Shown here: positions 1-8,696 of the stretch, in pieces | Layout: every line of letters starts with the position of its first letter | How positions within the stretch are numbered: position 1 is the first letter of the stretch | Source of the DNA: Gammaproteobacteria bacterium UBA6968 | GTDB lineage: Bacteria > Pseudomonadota > Gammaproteobacteria > Pseudomonadales > Azotimanducaceae | Assembly (NCBI GenBank): GCA_002450255.1 | Contig: DJYW01000159.1 | Span: 1-19,444, forward strand | Reading direction: 5' to 3' | Length of the DNA: 19,444 nt | Notes under the pieces: generated by a model | What the model was told of the DNA's origin: nothing | What the model saw: the letters and a program-made list of their open reading frames with translations, nothing else | The model's database searches: none | Position numbers and translations under genes: made by a program

Positions 1-1
1 T

Positions 2-2821
2 GATGCCAAAGCCGGCGATGATGCTAACGCGGGCGATGATGCTAAAGACATAGATAGCGCCATTGCTTATAAACCAATTGTCGAAAGATTTATTGTTCCA
101 AGACGCCCCCACGAAAAAAGCGACAGTAACGTTAACCCAGACACTTCTTTACCTCGTGGCACGCCTGAGGCACCTGGCAAAGTAGACGTTAACCCTCCGT
201 TCTTACATTCCGACGACGGCAGTAAAGACCATCAGGGTCATGACTATCACTTTCGCCTTGTCAGTGACCAACCATCTGGAGAAGTTGTTCTCGGACGCAG
301 CGGCAAAGACTGGTCCTTCTACTCACCTTATCAGACATTGCCTGTGGGCACGTGGAAATGGCAAGTGGGCACGGAAAAGTTTAGCGGCGGTCAAAGCCAA
401 GGGATCAGTTGGTCTAAAGAAAAAGCGTTCTTGATTAGCGGAGACGAGCGCCTTGAGTCCTTTCCCAGTTTCGAAGATTTCTACCAATCCGTCGAGCGAG
501 CTAAGCCGCCTTATCTATTAGCAAGGCCGGATGTGGTGGGTAAAATGCTGCAAAATCTTCCTGTAAATACCCAGAATCAGTTACTAGAAAAGTGCAAAGA
601 AATCGAATCGGCCCAAAAGCCGGATCCCATGGTTGCCCAAGAGGCGACTGCTGCAGAATCAAAACGCTTCACGACCACTAAAAATTTCAAACCTTATGTT
701 GAAAAACTTAAAGGAATGATTAGGTGCTACCTGATGACCGGCGATTCAAGTCGATACGCATCAGTCCGAAATGTTTTTGCCGATATTTTAGTTGGGTTCA
801 AGGCGATTGAAGATGCTGGATATGTTTACGATTTTACTCGAGTAGCACTGCGCAGTGCGATCGTCTCGGTGCTTGACGTCATGCCTGATGCTCTGACCTC
901 CGAACAGAAGACGCTTGCCGAGCAAACACTGGAGGAGGAGCTAAAATTTCAATATGGGGCTCGCGTCGATGCCTTGGAGCACCTCAACCATGACAGCCAT
1001 CGCTGGCAGGTAGAGGTCAGATCGATGTTTGAAATGAGCCTACTCTTGGTCAAACTCAACCCCAATAACACGTTGGCCAAAGACACGCTCGAGTACATCT
1101 ACAACCTTTGGCTCTATCGCGCCCCGGTGGGTAGCCGTAACGACGGTACTTGGTTTGCAGGCAATGGTTACTTTAACGTTAGCGAAAGAGCATTGTTTAC
1201 CGTTCCCTATCTTATGGGGCAGCTGCATGACTTTGATTATTTCGACATACCATGGTTTAACAACCTTGAAAAACACCTTTCCTATATCACTCCGCAAGGT
1301 TTTCCGCGTGGTGGGTATGGCGATAATGCAGAACGATCCGGTTACCTTTATTACCGGTACAGTTTACTGCGCGCATTGATGCGTAATTCAGTACCAGAAA
1401 CGAATCAATCGAATAAGAATTATTGGAGCTACTTGCGCTTAAGCCAGTTTGAAGAGCGTTATCAGCCTGAAAAGTTACGGGACAGTACGATTGGCACCGT
1501 GTTAACTAGAGAGCCCGACTGGTATGTTCTGCCAATCCTTGCGCAATACAACAGCAATCTAGACCCGATTGACTACAGCCAATTGAGTGCCCCAAAACAA
1601 AGTTCAATTGTCTTTTATGACTCAGGCCTAGCTGTCGCTAATACGGAAGTATTGAATCCAACTAAAAATGTTCAGGTGAACATGCGTTCCAACCCTTATG
1701 GTCTTTATGGGCACGGCCATGCAAAGCAAAACGGCTTTCATTTAATCGCCGGTCAAGAGAAGCTGTTTTTCAGCTCCGGTTACTATTCTTCTTCCAGCGA
1801 TTGGTTCTCGCTGCAAAATTACAAGCACACACGTGCGGGCAACACCATACTCGTTAACGGCCACGGTTCTAGTTTTAGCGATGAAGGCTATGGCTGGATA
1901 GCTCGTCATGCCGAGACACCGGAATTGAGCTACTTTTTAGGGGATGCATCCAACGCTTACAAGGGACAACACAAAACCTCTTTTGCCAACACCATTAACG
2001 GTACGACAACTCCGGAGACACCTCCGAGTAGCAAGGGATCTATCGAAGATCAAACGAAAGGAATCAGAGGCAGTGTTGATGCTCAAGGCAATCCTTTACT
2101 CGGGTTTGACGCGACACCGCTGACAAAATTTCGACGCCATCTACTCTTTTTAAAACCGCATCATGTGGTCATTTACGATGAGTTAGAAGCGAGCGAAAAA
2201 GCCGAGTTTACGCTGCGCTTAAACGCCCCTAATGAGATTGAATACCAATCGACACTCCCCCATGTTGTAAGTACCAAAGGTAAGCACACCGACCCTAAAA
2301 TTGACCGCTCTGAATACAGCGCCACGGCAACCTTATATGCCAGCACTCGCCCCCAAGTCGAGGTTAGTAACCAATGGTACGGCGGCACATTGGAAGAGTA
2401 CTTTGCTCGTTTTCCGGTGTTTTTCAATAAGTTTAGAAGAGACAAAATTTCCGAAAAGCACTGGCACCTCTCTTCTAAAGTGTCTGGCAAAAAAGTTCGC
2501 ATGCTCACCGTTATCGACATCTCAGGTAACGGTCAAATCCCCAGCCACAATAGAGTCCAACTCGCGGGTGGGCAGACGCAAATAACGTTTAAAAACTCTG
2601 ATGCCGAGGCATTTACCCTGATCGCCAATTTGGAAGTAAGTGAACCCGCGCTGCTTGAAGTCAACAAAGGTGGGAATCGTTACTTTACGACAGGGCCAGG
2701 AGTCAGAGCGCGCGATGGGTTCTACCCAGCAGGCGCTACCGTTATAGAACCCGACACGGCGTCACCTACAGTCGTTCTAGATAAGCATCCGGATGCGGCT
2801 AATTTTTCCAACGTATTCTAA
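2..2821 (+). CDS. Heparinase II/III-family polysaccharide lyase (5' partial)
   Basis: The frame is open from the left edge (codon boundary at position 2) to TAA at 2819-2821, so at least 939 residues are encoded and the true start lies outside the window. After a low-complexity Asp/Ala/Gly stretch, the first ~130 visible residues carry the pattern 'SFYSPYQTLPVGTWKWQV', typical of the DUF4962 module found before heparinase II/III domains. A helical toroid-like region follows, with an H-x-x-H-R-W segment near visible residue 330. The C-terminal beta-sandwich part contains 'GLYGHGHAKQNGF' (histidines 571 and 573) and 'FRRHLLFLKPHHVVIYDELEA', both typical of the heparinase II/III fold. Family members cleave uronic-acid-containing polysaccharides by beta-elimination and are usually periplasmic or cell-surface proteins. 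The substrate (alginate, ulvan, glycosaminoglycan or other) cannot be read from the sequence. No other polysaccharide-utilisation gene follows it in the window. Confidence 0.85.
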   Translation, partial: DAKAGDDANAGDDAKDIDSAIAYKPIVERFIVPRRPHEKSDSNVNPDTSLPRGTPEAPGKVDVNPPFLHSDDGSKDHQGHDYHFRLVSDQPSGEVVLGRSGKDWSFYSPYQTLPVGTWKWQVGTEKFSGGQSQGISWSKEKAFLISGDERLESFPSFEDFYQSVERAKPPYLLARPDVVGKMLQNLPVNTQNQLLEKCKEIESAQKPDPMVAQEATAAESKRFTTTKNFKPYVEKLKGMIRCYLMTGDSSRYASVRNVFADILVGFKAIEDAGYVYDFTRVALRSAIVSVLDVMPDALTSEQKTLAEQTLEEELKFQYGARVDALEHLNHDSHRWQVEVRSMFEMSLLLVKLNPNNTLAKDTLEYIYNLWLYRAPVGSRNDGTWFAGNGYFNVSERALFTVPYLMGQLHDFDYFDIPWFNNLEKHLSYITPQGFPRGGYGDNAERSGYLYYRYSLLRALMRNSVPETNQSNKNYWSYLRLSQFEERYQPEKLRDSTIGTVLTREPDWYVLPILAQYNSNLDPIDYSQLSAPKQSSIVFYDSGLAVANTEVLNPTKNVQVNMRSNPYGLYGHGHAKQNGFHLIAGQEKLFFSSGYYSSSSDWFSLQNYKHTRAGNTILVNGHGSSFSDEGYGWIARHAETPELSYFLGDASNAYKGQHKTSFANTINGTTTPETPPSSKGSIEDQTKGIRGSVDAQGNPLLGFDATPLTKFRRHLLFLKPHHVVIYDELEASEKAEFTLRLNAPNEIEYQSTLPHVVSTKGKHTDPKIDRSEYSATATLYASTRPQVEVSNQWYGGTLEEYFARFPVFFNKFRRDKISEKHWHLSSKVSGKKVRMLTVIDISGNGQIPSHNRVQLAGGQTQITFKNSDAEAFTLIANLEVSEPALLEVNKGGNRYFTTGPGVRARDGFYPAGATVIEPDTASPTVVLDKHPDAANFSNVF
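11..46 (+). repeat. Two 18-bp tandem repeats encoding AGDDA(N/K)
   Basis: Positions 11-28 and 29-46 are near-identical 18-bp units (gc[c/g]ggcgatgatgctaa[c/a]), encoding Ala-Gly-Asp-Asp-Ala-Asn and Ala-Gly-Asp-Asp-Ala-Lys inside the lyase gene. The preceding codons encode Asp-Ala-Lys, the end of another unit, so the array probably continues to the left of the window. It looks like an acidic flexible linker. Confidence 0.7.
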
Positions 2822-3214
2822 TAGCCCGAGCGCCATTTTTCGGTTCTTTCTCTGTGTTACTAATACGGATGAGGTTGCATTAGAAATTGATTTTCGTCTT
2901 CGCTTAGCACGGGAATCGTAACTTCGGGCACGAGGTTTTCGATTTAGATTTCTGCCAGGTATATTGAGTTAAGTGGCTTTTTTACTCGAAGAATTAGGGA
3001 CGAAGGGCCTTCTTGAGGGTGAACTACTATCCGTTGATCCGTAATCGTTGCATCGCTGGTTCTGATTAACTTTATACTTGCTCAAGGGCCGAAGCATGTT
3101 GGTTCTGTGCGTATGGGTACCGATTCCTCGCAGGCATTTAGCCGAACTACTTCTTGAAGGTCTTATGGGAATGAAGTTGTTGGCTCGACTAATAGTTAGA
3201 GTAGGTCAGGCTCA
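2822..3214. other. Gene-free stretch between lyase and ABC operon, possibly with a decayed gene relic
   Basis: No intact gene is visible in these ~390 bp, which separate the 3' ends of two convergent genes, and no strong terminator hairpin with a T-run was found. On the minus strand, one frame from 3162 down to 2860 reads as 101 codons of protein-like sequence broken by an internal TGA and an internal TAA. It includes 'RIVVHPQEGPSSLILRVKK' and ends with '...FLMQPHPY' and TAG. This could be the rotted C-terminus of a gene, but a stop-poor frame of this size is also plausible by chance. No family was recognised. Confidence 0.3.
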
Positions 3215-5212
3215 TCAATAAACCCGCGGTTGTTCAAGTTTGCCGATAAAGCCGGCGTACGATTCATTGGTAGCTAACAGTTCGTCGTGGGGCGCGAAGG
3301 CATGGACGCTACCGTTAAGCAAGAAAACCACCCGATCAGCCATGCGAATCGTGGCGAGACGATGAGTAATAATTAGTGTCGTCCGTTCTTTTGCCTGTAT
3401 AAAGGGCTGCAGCGCTTTTTCTGTTGAAGTATCTAGAGAAGCAGTGGGCTCATCTAGAATCAGCACTTTCGACTTTGCCAGACTAGCCCGGGCCAGAGAC
3501 AGCCGCTGCTGCTGGCCGACTGAAAGACCGCTACCATCCGCAAGAATTCGATAATTCAGTTCGCCAGGCATATCTTTTATAAACGGCCAAGCTTGTGTGT
3601 CTTCACAGGCCTCTACTAACTCTGAGTCGCTCGCATCAGCGTTGGCGATGCGCAGATTTTCTCCGATAGTGCCATCGATAAATTGATGTTCTTGGAATAG
3701 ATAAGTGACCTGTCTTCTAAGTGGTTTGTGATCAATTGTTTGTATAGGCCTTCCCTCTAGCAAGATCTCACCGCTGCTAGGTTTTAGGAATCGGGGCAAA
3801 AGGTAGGCTAGCGTGGTTTTGCCGGCTCCGGTCTTGCCGACGAAGGCCACTGTTTCGCCGCTTGCTATTTCCAGATTGATATCATGCAGCACTGAAAAAC
3901 CGTTGGGATAAGCGAAGTTAACATTGTTGTAACTAATTGCCGGCGGTCGTGACAATTTTAACTCTCCGCCTTGCCGGGATGTCTCATCGTGTTCTGCATC
4001 GATAATCTTAAAAACCCGTTGTGCCGCCGCTAGGTGATCTTGTTGATCTATCCAAATGCGCCCCAATTGCATGGCTGTTTCGTACAGCATACTGTACATA
4101 CGCAAAATAACCGGCGCGTCGCCGAGTGTCATTGTGCCTTTTATGATCCCGCTAAAAATAAACCAGTAACCTAACGATTGGAATAACAGGTGAACGTGTT
4201 CGGCGAGCCATTCGATCGCTCTTAATGACGCGATCAATATTAGCGATCGCCGGAATGCTAATCCGCTAGCTAAAGCAAATTTTTCTTGTTCTTGTTGCTC
4301 CGTGCCAAGGCTTTGAATCACTTTTTTATTGCGGATGCCTTCTTCGGTAAAGTTCACGACTTCGCTGCCTGAAATACGACTTTGGTGGCTCAGTCGACGA
4401 ATCCATCGGGTGAACGGGAGGGTTATAAATAAGGTAACGAAAATAGCTGAAGCGCCAAGCCAAACGAGCTCAGGTGCATCGGTCCCATATACTGACCAAA
4501 GAATCCATAATCCAAGTAGGGCGCTAAAAATAAAAAAGATAGGCTGCACGATCAGTGACATGCAGATGATGCCAAGCGACGGGGCATCATGCATAACTCT
4601 AAACACGGCATCACCAGCACGTTGCTTCACCAAACTCACCACAGGCAGTTGGCTAAGTTTTGCGAACAACTCAGACCGGACTTTATGGGTGATTTGTTGG
4701 GAAATTTTGACGTGTAATCGAAAGTCCAAAAAACCGACGACACCGCTGGCTGCGCTAAAACCGTCGTTGGTTTTGTTTTCTGATTGGGTTGCGACATCAG
4801 CGCCTTGTGCTAATCGGGCATGCAATTCTGTATTGGTCGCGTAGCCGAAAAATATGAATATAGCCCCGAGTCCGCAACAGGTCGCCCCTGCTATTTGTAA
4901 GGGCGTCGAGTCAGCCAATAGATTGAGTAGCGGATACATGAAGAATGGGTAAAGCTCGGCCTCGCTAATCGACATGGCCATAACCCCATGGTCAATGAGT
5001 ATTTTAAATAACCAAGGTATAGGAAGAGCGGCCAGTAGAATTAAAACGCCCAGCGCTATGCGCGCCATTAACAACTGGCGCACGTAAGTAATAAAACGAA
5101 GAGTTCTGCGAGCGACCTTTAGCGAGATTTTGCTATCAAAATTGCTGGCCTCGTCAACGGACGATCTTTCGAGGCTTGCTTTTGTTGTGTGAGCCTCGAC
5201 TTCAGTTTGCAT
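3215..5212 (-). CDS. ABC exporter half-transporter (TMD-NBD fusion), second gene of pair
   Basis: This is a 665-residue ABC half-transporter with an N-terminal membrane domain (about residues 45-385, several hydrophobic helices, a loop of about 50 residues before residue 170) fused to a nucleotide-binding domain. Motifs are Walker A 'GKTGAGKTT' (459-467), Q-loop Q507, signature LSVGQ (563-567), Walker B 'VLILDE' with catalytic E588, and switch H617. The start is taken at 5212 (MQTEVEAH...) because a GGGGAAA Shine-Dalgarno-like sequence precedes it. The longer in-frame start at 5251 would overlap the upstream gene by 50 bp. The chosen start overlaps the upstream ABC gene by 11 bp, so translation is probably coupled and the two products probably form a heterodimer. 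The family (ABCB/MsbA/LmrA style) exports lipids, peptides or drugs from the cytoplasm. The substrate is unknown. Confidence 0.88.
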   Translation of the reverse strand: MQTEVEAHTTKASLERSSVDEASNFDSKISLKVARRTLRFITYVRQLLMARIALGVLILLAALPIPWLFKILIDHGVMAMSISEAELYPFFMYPLLNLLADSTPLQIAGATCCGLGAIFIFFGYATNTELHARLAQGADVATQSENKTNDGFSAASGVVGFLDFRLHVKISQQITHKVRSELFAKLSQLPVVSLVKQRAGDAVFRVMHDAPSLGIICMSLIVQPIFFIFSALLGLWILWSVYGTDAPELVWLGASAIFVTLFITLPFTRWIRRLSHQSRISGSEVVNFTEEGIRNKKVIQSLGTEQQEQEKFALASGLAFRRSLILIASLRAIEWLAEHVHLLFQSLGYWFIFSGIIKGTMTLGDAPVILRMYSMLYETAMQLGRIWIDQQDHLAAAQRVFKIIDAEHDETSRQGGELKLSRPPAISYNNVNFAYPNGFSVLHDINLEIASGETVAFVGKTGAGKTTLAYLLPRFLKPSSGEILLEGRPIQTIDHKPLRRQVTYLFQEHQFIDGTIGENLRIANADASDSELVEACEDTQAWPFIKDMPGELNYRILADGSGLSVGQQQRLSLARASLAKSKVLILDEPTASLDTSTEKALQPFIQAKERTTLIITHRLATIRMADRVVFLLNGSVHAFAPHDELLATNESYAGFIGKLEQPRVY

Positions 5213-7151
5213 CTGGTTTCCCCGCCTGATGGAGGTCGCGGTAAAGATCACTGGCTGTCAGTAATTCCTGATGATTACCTTGGGCCACGATCCTGCCCGT
5301 CTTGAGTACGGTAATTCGAGGAATTGATTCGGTTAGCTCAAGTTGGTGGGAGATGATCAGCAAAATTCTGTCTTTTGCCCAATTCAATATGTTTTGCAGT
5401 ACCCGGGCGGCTGTTTCGGGGTCAAGTGAATCGGTAGGCTCATCTAAAAGCACCACCGCTGGATTGGCCGCGATAAGTCGCGCAATCGCTACTCTTTGAC
5501 GCTGACCCGAGGATAGCAAATCTCCGTTTGCGCCAAGGTGAGTGTCGAAACCTTGAGGTAGCTGTTCGACGAGTTCACCCAAGCATGCGATCTCGGCTAT
5601 GGTTTCCAATTCCGCTTGGTTGAAATCTCGTCCCGCGGCATAACCTATATTTTGCGCCAGCGTCAGCGGAAAGAGGATATTTTCCTGCAAGGCGATGCCG
5701 ACTTTGCCGCGAAGATCGGCTAGACGGAAATCGCGGAGATTTATTCCATCGAAAGTAATAGCGCCGCTTTTTGGGTCATCTAGGCGAGCTAACAGAGATA
5801 GTAAGGTGCTCTTGCCCGCGCCGGATGGTCCTACCAGCACGTGAGCTTCTCCTTTCTTCAGCTCTAAACTGATATCTTGCAAAATGGTTTTCGCGTTGTA
5901 GGCGTAGTTGATATTAGATAGTTTTATAGTCGAGACAGGATGCGGGAAAACACTAGGCGTAGTCGGATCTTGAATGCCTGTAGATGTATTTAATATGTCC
6001 CAAGTTCTGCCTAACCCAACTGCCATATCCTGTGCCAAACACCAGTAATTCACCAACTCTTCTAAAGATACTTGGGTTGATTCTGCGTTGCCCCGACGGG
6101 CTTGGTAGACCGCCACGCTCCATATGGGGCTGGTTAGGCCGAAAAACACCAGTAAGGACGCACCAAAAACCGATGCTTCGTTGAAAACATAGAATGCTGC
6201 TAGGTAATCAGTACCCAGTAACACGATCGCTAGGATCACAGTTATTCCCGCTTTCATTGCGGCTATGCGTTCACGTAAACCAAGTGAAACGGCTAAGGCC
6301 GATTTTGAAAGCCGAGCAAAATCTTCAGTCGCTTGCCCTTCCTGGCCATAAGCTTTGGTTAGTAATAAGCCCTGAATGGAAGCTTGCACACTATTAAATA
6401 ACGCGCCATTAGCTCGACGCGTGTTAAAACTGTTTTCGCGTAGGCGTTTATTCTGAATGCCCAGGGTGACGACGATAATGGATACTCCCAGGGCGAATAA
6501 CGACGCTATCCAGGGGCTAAATAGAAATGCCAGAAGGAAAAATCCGATCACTCGTAGTAACGAGATAACAGGCAATACCACTACGTTTTCGATGATAGCG
6601 GTGACCATAGCGCTGTCTTGGAATACCCGATATATGGCGTCGCCGTTAGTACCTTGATTGTGTTGAAGACTCAGTCGGTGCATGTGCGAAACCAAAGCAA
6701 TCCGTAAGCTTTGATTAATTCGTTGCAAAATCGAGACCTTGTAAATATCGAGTAGCGTATTTGAAGTCGTTAGTATTACCGTAAGTAATGCGACGAACAG
6801 GGTGAACCGCCACAGCACCTCGTAACGATCTGGGTCCAATAGATTAGAAACCTCGACAAATTCGCGCGTTGGTAGAAACAGAATTTGTGCGTGGAGCGGT
6901 GCGAGAGGTTTGGCTTGACCTACTGAATCCCAGAGAACTTCGAAGCCTATAAACGCGGTCGCAGTAAAGAGGGCGATAACCGACAACACCCCCACGGCGT
7001 AGATTATTAGACTGCTTAGGACCGGTCGGATATATGGCCAAGCAGCAAGAAAAATTGCACTCAAACTCCGCCAGTTCAGCTTTGCGACGGTCTCCGCAGC
7101 TGCGTAGTCAGCCTTTGAATTATTAGATTTGTGTGGCAGTGTATTGAGCAT
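5202..7151 (-). CDS. ABC exporter half-transporter (TMD-NBD fusion), first gene of pair
   Basis: This is a 649-residue half-transporter with membrane helices over about residues 40-350 and a C-terminal ATPase domain. Motifs are Walker A 'GPSGAGKST' (441-449), Q489, signature LSSGQ (546-550), Walker B 'VVLLDE' with catalytic E571, and switch H602. The long loop after the first helix (about residues 72-112) is unusual for compact exporters but matches the enlarged style of its partner. The start at 7151 (MLNTLPHK...) has a GGGGGA ribosome-binding-like sequence upstream. The in-frame ATG at 7244 would run into the divergent dioxygenase gene. It shares an 11-bp overlap with the downstream ABC gene, and only 31 bp separates its start from that of the divergent PhyH-HEAT gene. 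It probably forms the other half of a heterodimeric inner-membrane exporter. Confidence 0.88.
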   Translation of the reverse strand: MLNTLPHKSNNSKADYAAAETVAKLNWRSLSAIFLAAWPYIRPVLSSLIIYAVGVLSVIALFTATAFIGFEVLWDSVGQAKPLAPLHAQILFLPTREFVEVSNLLDPDRYEVLWRFTLFVALLTVILTTSNTLLDIYKVSILQRINQSLRIALVSHMHRLSLQHNQGTNGDAIYRVFQDSAMVTAIIENVVVLPVISLLRVIGFFLLAFLFSPWIASLFALGVSIIVVTLGIQNKRLRENSFNTRRANGALFNSVQASIQGLLLTKAYGQEGQATEDFARLSKSALAVSLGLRERIAAMKAGITVILAIVLLGTDYLAAFYVFNEASVFGASLLVFFGLTSPIWSVAVYQARRGNAESTQVSLEELVNYWCLAQDMAVGLGRTWDILNTSTGIQDPTTPSVFPHPVSTIKLSNINYAYNAKTILQDISLELKKGEAHVLVGPSGAGKSTLLSLLARLDDPKSGAITFDGINLRDFRLADLRGKVGIALQENILFPLTLAQNIGYAAGRDFNQAELETIAEIACLGELVEQLPQGFDTHLGANGDLLSSGQRQRVAIARLIAANPAVVLLDEPTDSLDPETAARVLQNILNWAKDRILLIISHQLELTESIPRITVLKTGRIVAQGNHQELLTASDLYRDLHQAGKPDAN

Positions 7152-7182
7152 ATTGCTGAGCCATCCCCCTTGGCAGGGACTA
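7152..7182. promoter_or_regulatory. Short divergent intergenic region between ABC operon and PhyH-HEAT gene
   Basis: Only 31 bp lies between the chosen starts. It holds the ribosome-binding sequences of both genes (GGGGGA on the minus strand, CAGGGA on the plus strand). Promoters for both directions must therefore lie inside the first codons of the opposite gene. No convincing -35/-10 pair was identified. The spacing suggests linked control of the two transcripts. Confidence 0.45.
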
Positions 7183-8637
7183 ATGTTAACAAACCAAGAA
7201 ATACAACACTTCATCGAAAAGGGTTTTGTTGCGAAACAATCCACTGTCGACGCAAGGCTTCATGATGAAGTGTTTGCGTCAAGTGAAGCCTTGTTCAGTC
7301 AACTCAAGCCAGGTTTCAATCCACGCAATAACATTCTTCCACTAGTACCCGGTTTATGGGAAATCTTAGAACATCCGGACTTTCGTTCTGATATAGAGTG
7401 TTTGCTTGGACAGGACTATCTGCTGCATCCGCATAGGCACTGCCATACTAATTTTCCTTCGAGAGAGAGTCTGGCGGGTATACAAACCGAAACAAACTAT
7501 GTTCCTAAAATGGCTCAGCCGTTGCATAAAGACGGACATACACACCTGCCCAAGCCAAGGCACCACGAACCCTGGTGGTTAATCGTTTTTTACTTTCCCC
7601 AAGACACACCTATGCAGAGGGGGCCGACGGCAGTATTGCCGGGTAGTCATTGGCTGCAACGGCTCCGCGCGCAAACTGGTGAAAGCGTGCCGGATATTCG
7701 TTCCAATGAAAATCACTACCAGGTGGGCGCAGACTTTTATGAACAGCAACTCGAGTTGCTTAGTGGTAAAGCTGGGACTTATGTACTTTGTCATTTTGAC
7801 CTGGGTCATGGCGCCACGGTCAATGCTTCTGGATTATCGCGCTATGCCATGAAGTTTGTCTTTATGCGCTGTCAACGTACGGCGCTAGCTGACACCCAAT
7901 CCAGGGCTGCTAGCGAACCGCATTACGATCACGTTTGGCAGTTTCTTGGTCAGCCCGTTGAAACAAGTCCTGCTTGGTCTTTACAACGATGGAAAGAAGC
8001 TTTTTATAGCGATCAACCTTATCAGCAGATTACGTCGTCCTATGCGGTTGCCGCGATGGATGATTTTCGAGGGATCGATGATTTATTGGCGCGGTTAAAG
8101 CAAGACTGTTTGAAGATCGATGATTGGATCACGGCATTGAGTCCGACAGCGAATGCTTTGGCGCTAATGAGTGATCCATCTCCGCTGCTTTCGTTATTGG
8201 ATTCGGATGAACCGGAAATGCTCGCGCACGGAGCTTATGCCGCAGGACAGCGTGGTGATGGCGTTGCAGTCAAAAAAATATGCGAGTTAACTCGACATCC
8301 TCACCCGGTCGTTTGTAGGCATGCTTTATCTGCACTCGGACTCATTGGGGCGAGCGAGGATACAGACAGAGCGATTTCAAGCTTGGCGGATGTCTTAGCC
8401 AAAAGCGACGACTGGGATATACGCACGTTTGCAATACAGGCGCTTATTCGTATGGGTTTATGTGATTCAGCTATTCCGGTACTGGGGCGAAGCTTGTACG
8501 ACTCGCATCCGCTTGTTAGCGCGTTCGCTATGGAGCAATTGAGTCGTTTTGATGACTCGTCTGCTCAAATGCAAGTGAATCTGGCTTTGCGACGACAACG
8601 CTGGTACCACGATGAACGCTTTAACCCAGCGGTCTGA
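7183..8637 (+). CDS. Phytanoyl-CoA dioxygenase-like (PhyH) Fe(II)/2OG oxygenase with C-terminal HEAT repeats
   Basis: The product has 484 residues. The first ~290 form a PhyH-type double-stranded beta-helix dioxygenase. The metal motif H-x-D is at H115/D117 ('PLHKDGH'), the distal His is probably H209 ('HFDLGHGATVN') and the 2-oxoglutarate-binding Arg is probably R220 ('SRYAMKF'). Residues ~335-455 form alpha-helical HEAT-like repeats ('DEPEMLAHGAYAAGQRGD', 'HPVVCRHALSALGLIG', 'DWDIRTFAIQALIRMG'). The family hydroxylates lipids, CoA esters or secondary metabolites using O2 and 2-oxoglutarate. HEAT repeats usually mediate protein contacts, which suggests a scaffolded or partner-bound oxygenase. 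The start at 7183 (MLTNQEIQHF) is preferred over 7129: it has an AGGGA sequence just upstream, matches where PhyH domains normally begin, and avoids overlap with the divergent ABC gene. No signal peptide is visible, so it is probably cytoplasmic. The substrate is unknown. Confidence 0.82.
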   Translation: MLTNQEIQHFIEKGFVAKQSTVDARLHDEVFASSEALFSQLKPGFNPRNNILPLVPGLWEILEHPDFRSDIECLLGQDYLLHPHRHCHTNFPSRESLAGIQTETNYVPKMAQPLHKDGHTHLPKPRHHEPWWLIVFYFPQDTPMQRGPTAVLPGSHWLQRLRAQTGESVPDIRSNENHYQVGADFYEQQLELLSGKAGTYVLCHFDLGHGATVNASGLSRYAMKFVFMRCQRTALADTQSRAASEPHYDHVWQFLGQPVETSPAWSLQRWKEAFYSDQPYQQITSSYAVAAMDDFRGIDDLLARLKQDCLKIDDWITALSPTANALALMSDPSPLLSLLDSDEPEMLAHGAYAAGQRGDGVAVKKICELTRHPHPVVCRHALSALGLIGASEDTDRAISSLADVLAKSDDWDIRTFAIQALIRMGLCDSAIPVLGRSLYDSHPLVSAFAMEQLSRFDDSSAQMQVNLALRRQRWYHDERFNPAV

Positions 8638-8696
8638 CTGCTATCTTATTAAAACTATGCTTTGTTCGTTAACATCGGTTTCGATGCGATCGTTGG

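Noticed and set aside
4329..4844. 171-codon plus-strand frame inside the ABC gene
   Set aside because: It lies fully opposite a well-supported ABC transporter membrane domain, and its translation shows no domain.
7152..7244. Upstream in-frame starts of both the ABC gene (7244) and the PhyH-HEAT gene (7129)
   Set aside because: Using them makes the two divergent genes overlap by over 100 bp and adds residues without family character, while good ribosome-binding sequences precede the inner starts.
8673..8686. Small hairpin catcg-gttt-cgatg between the two PhyH genes as a shared terminator
   Set aside because: The stem is only 5 bp with no T-run on either side, too weak to call.
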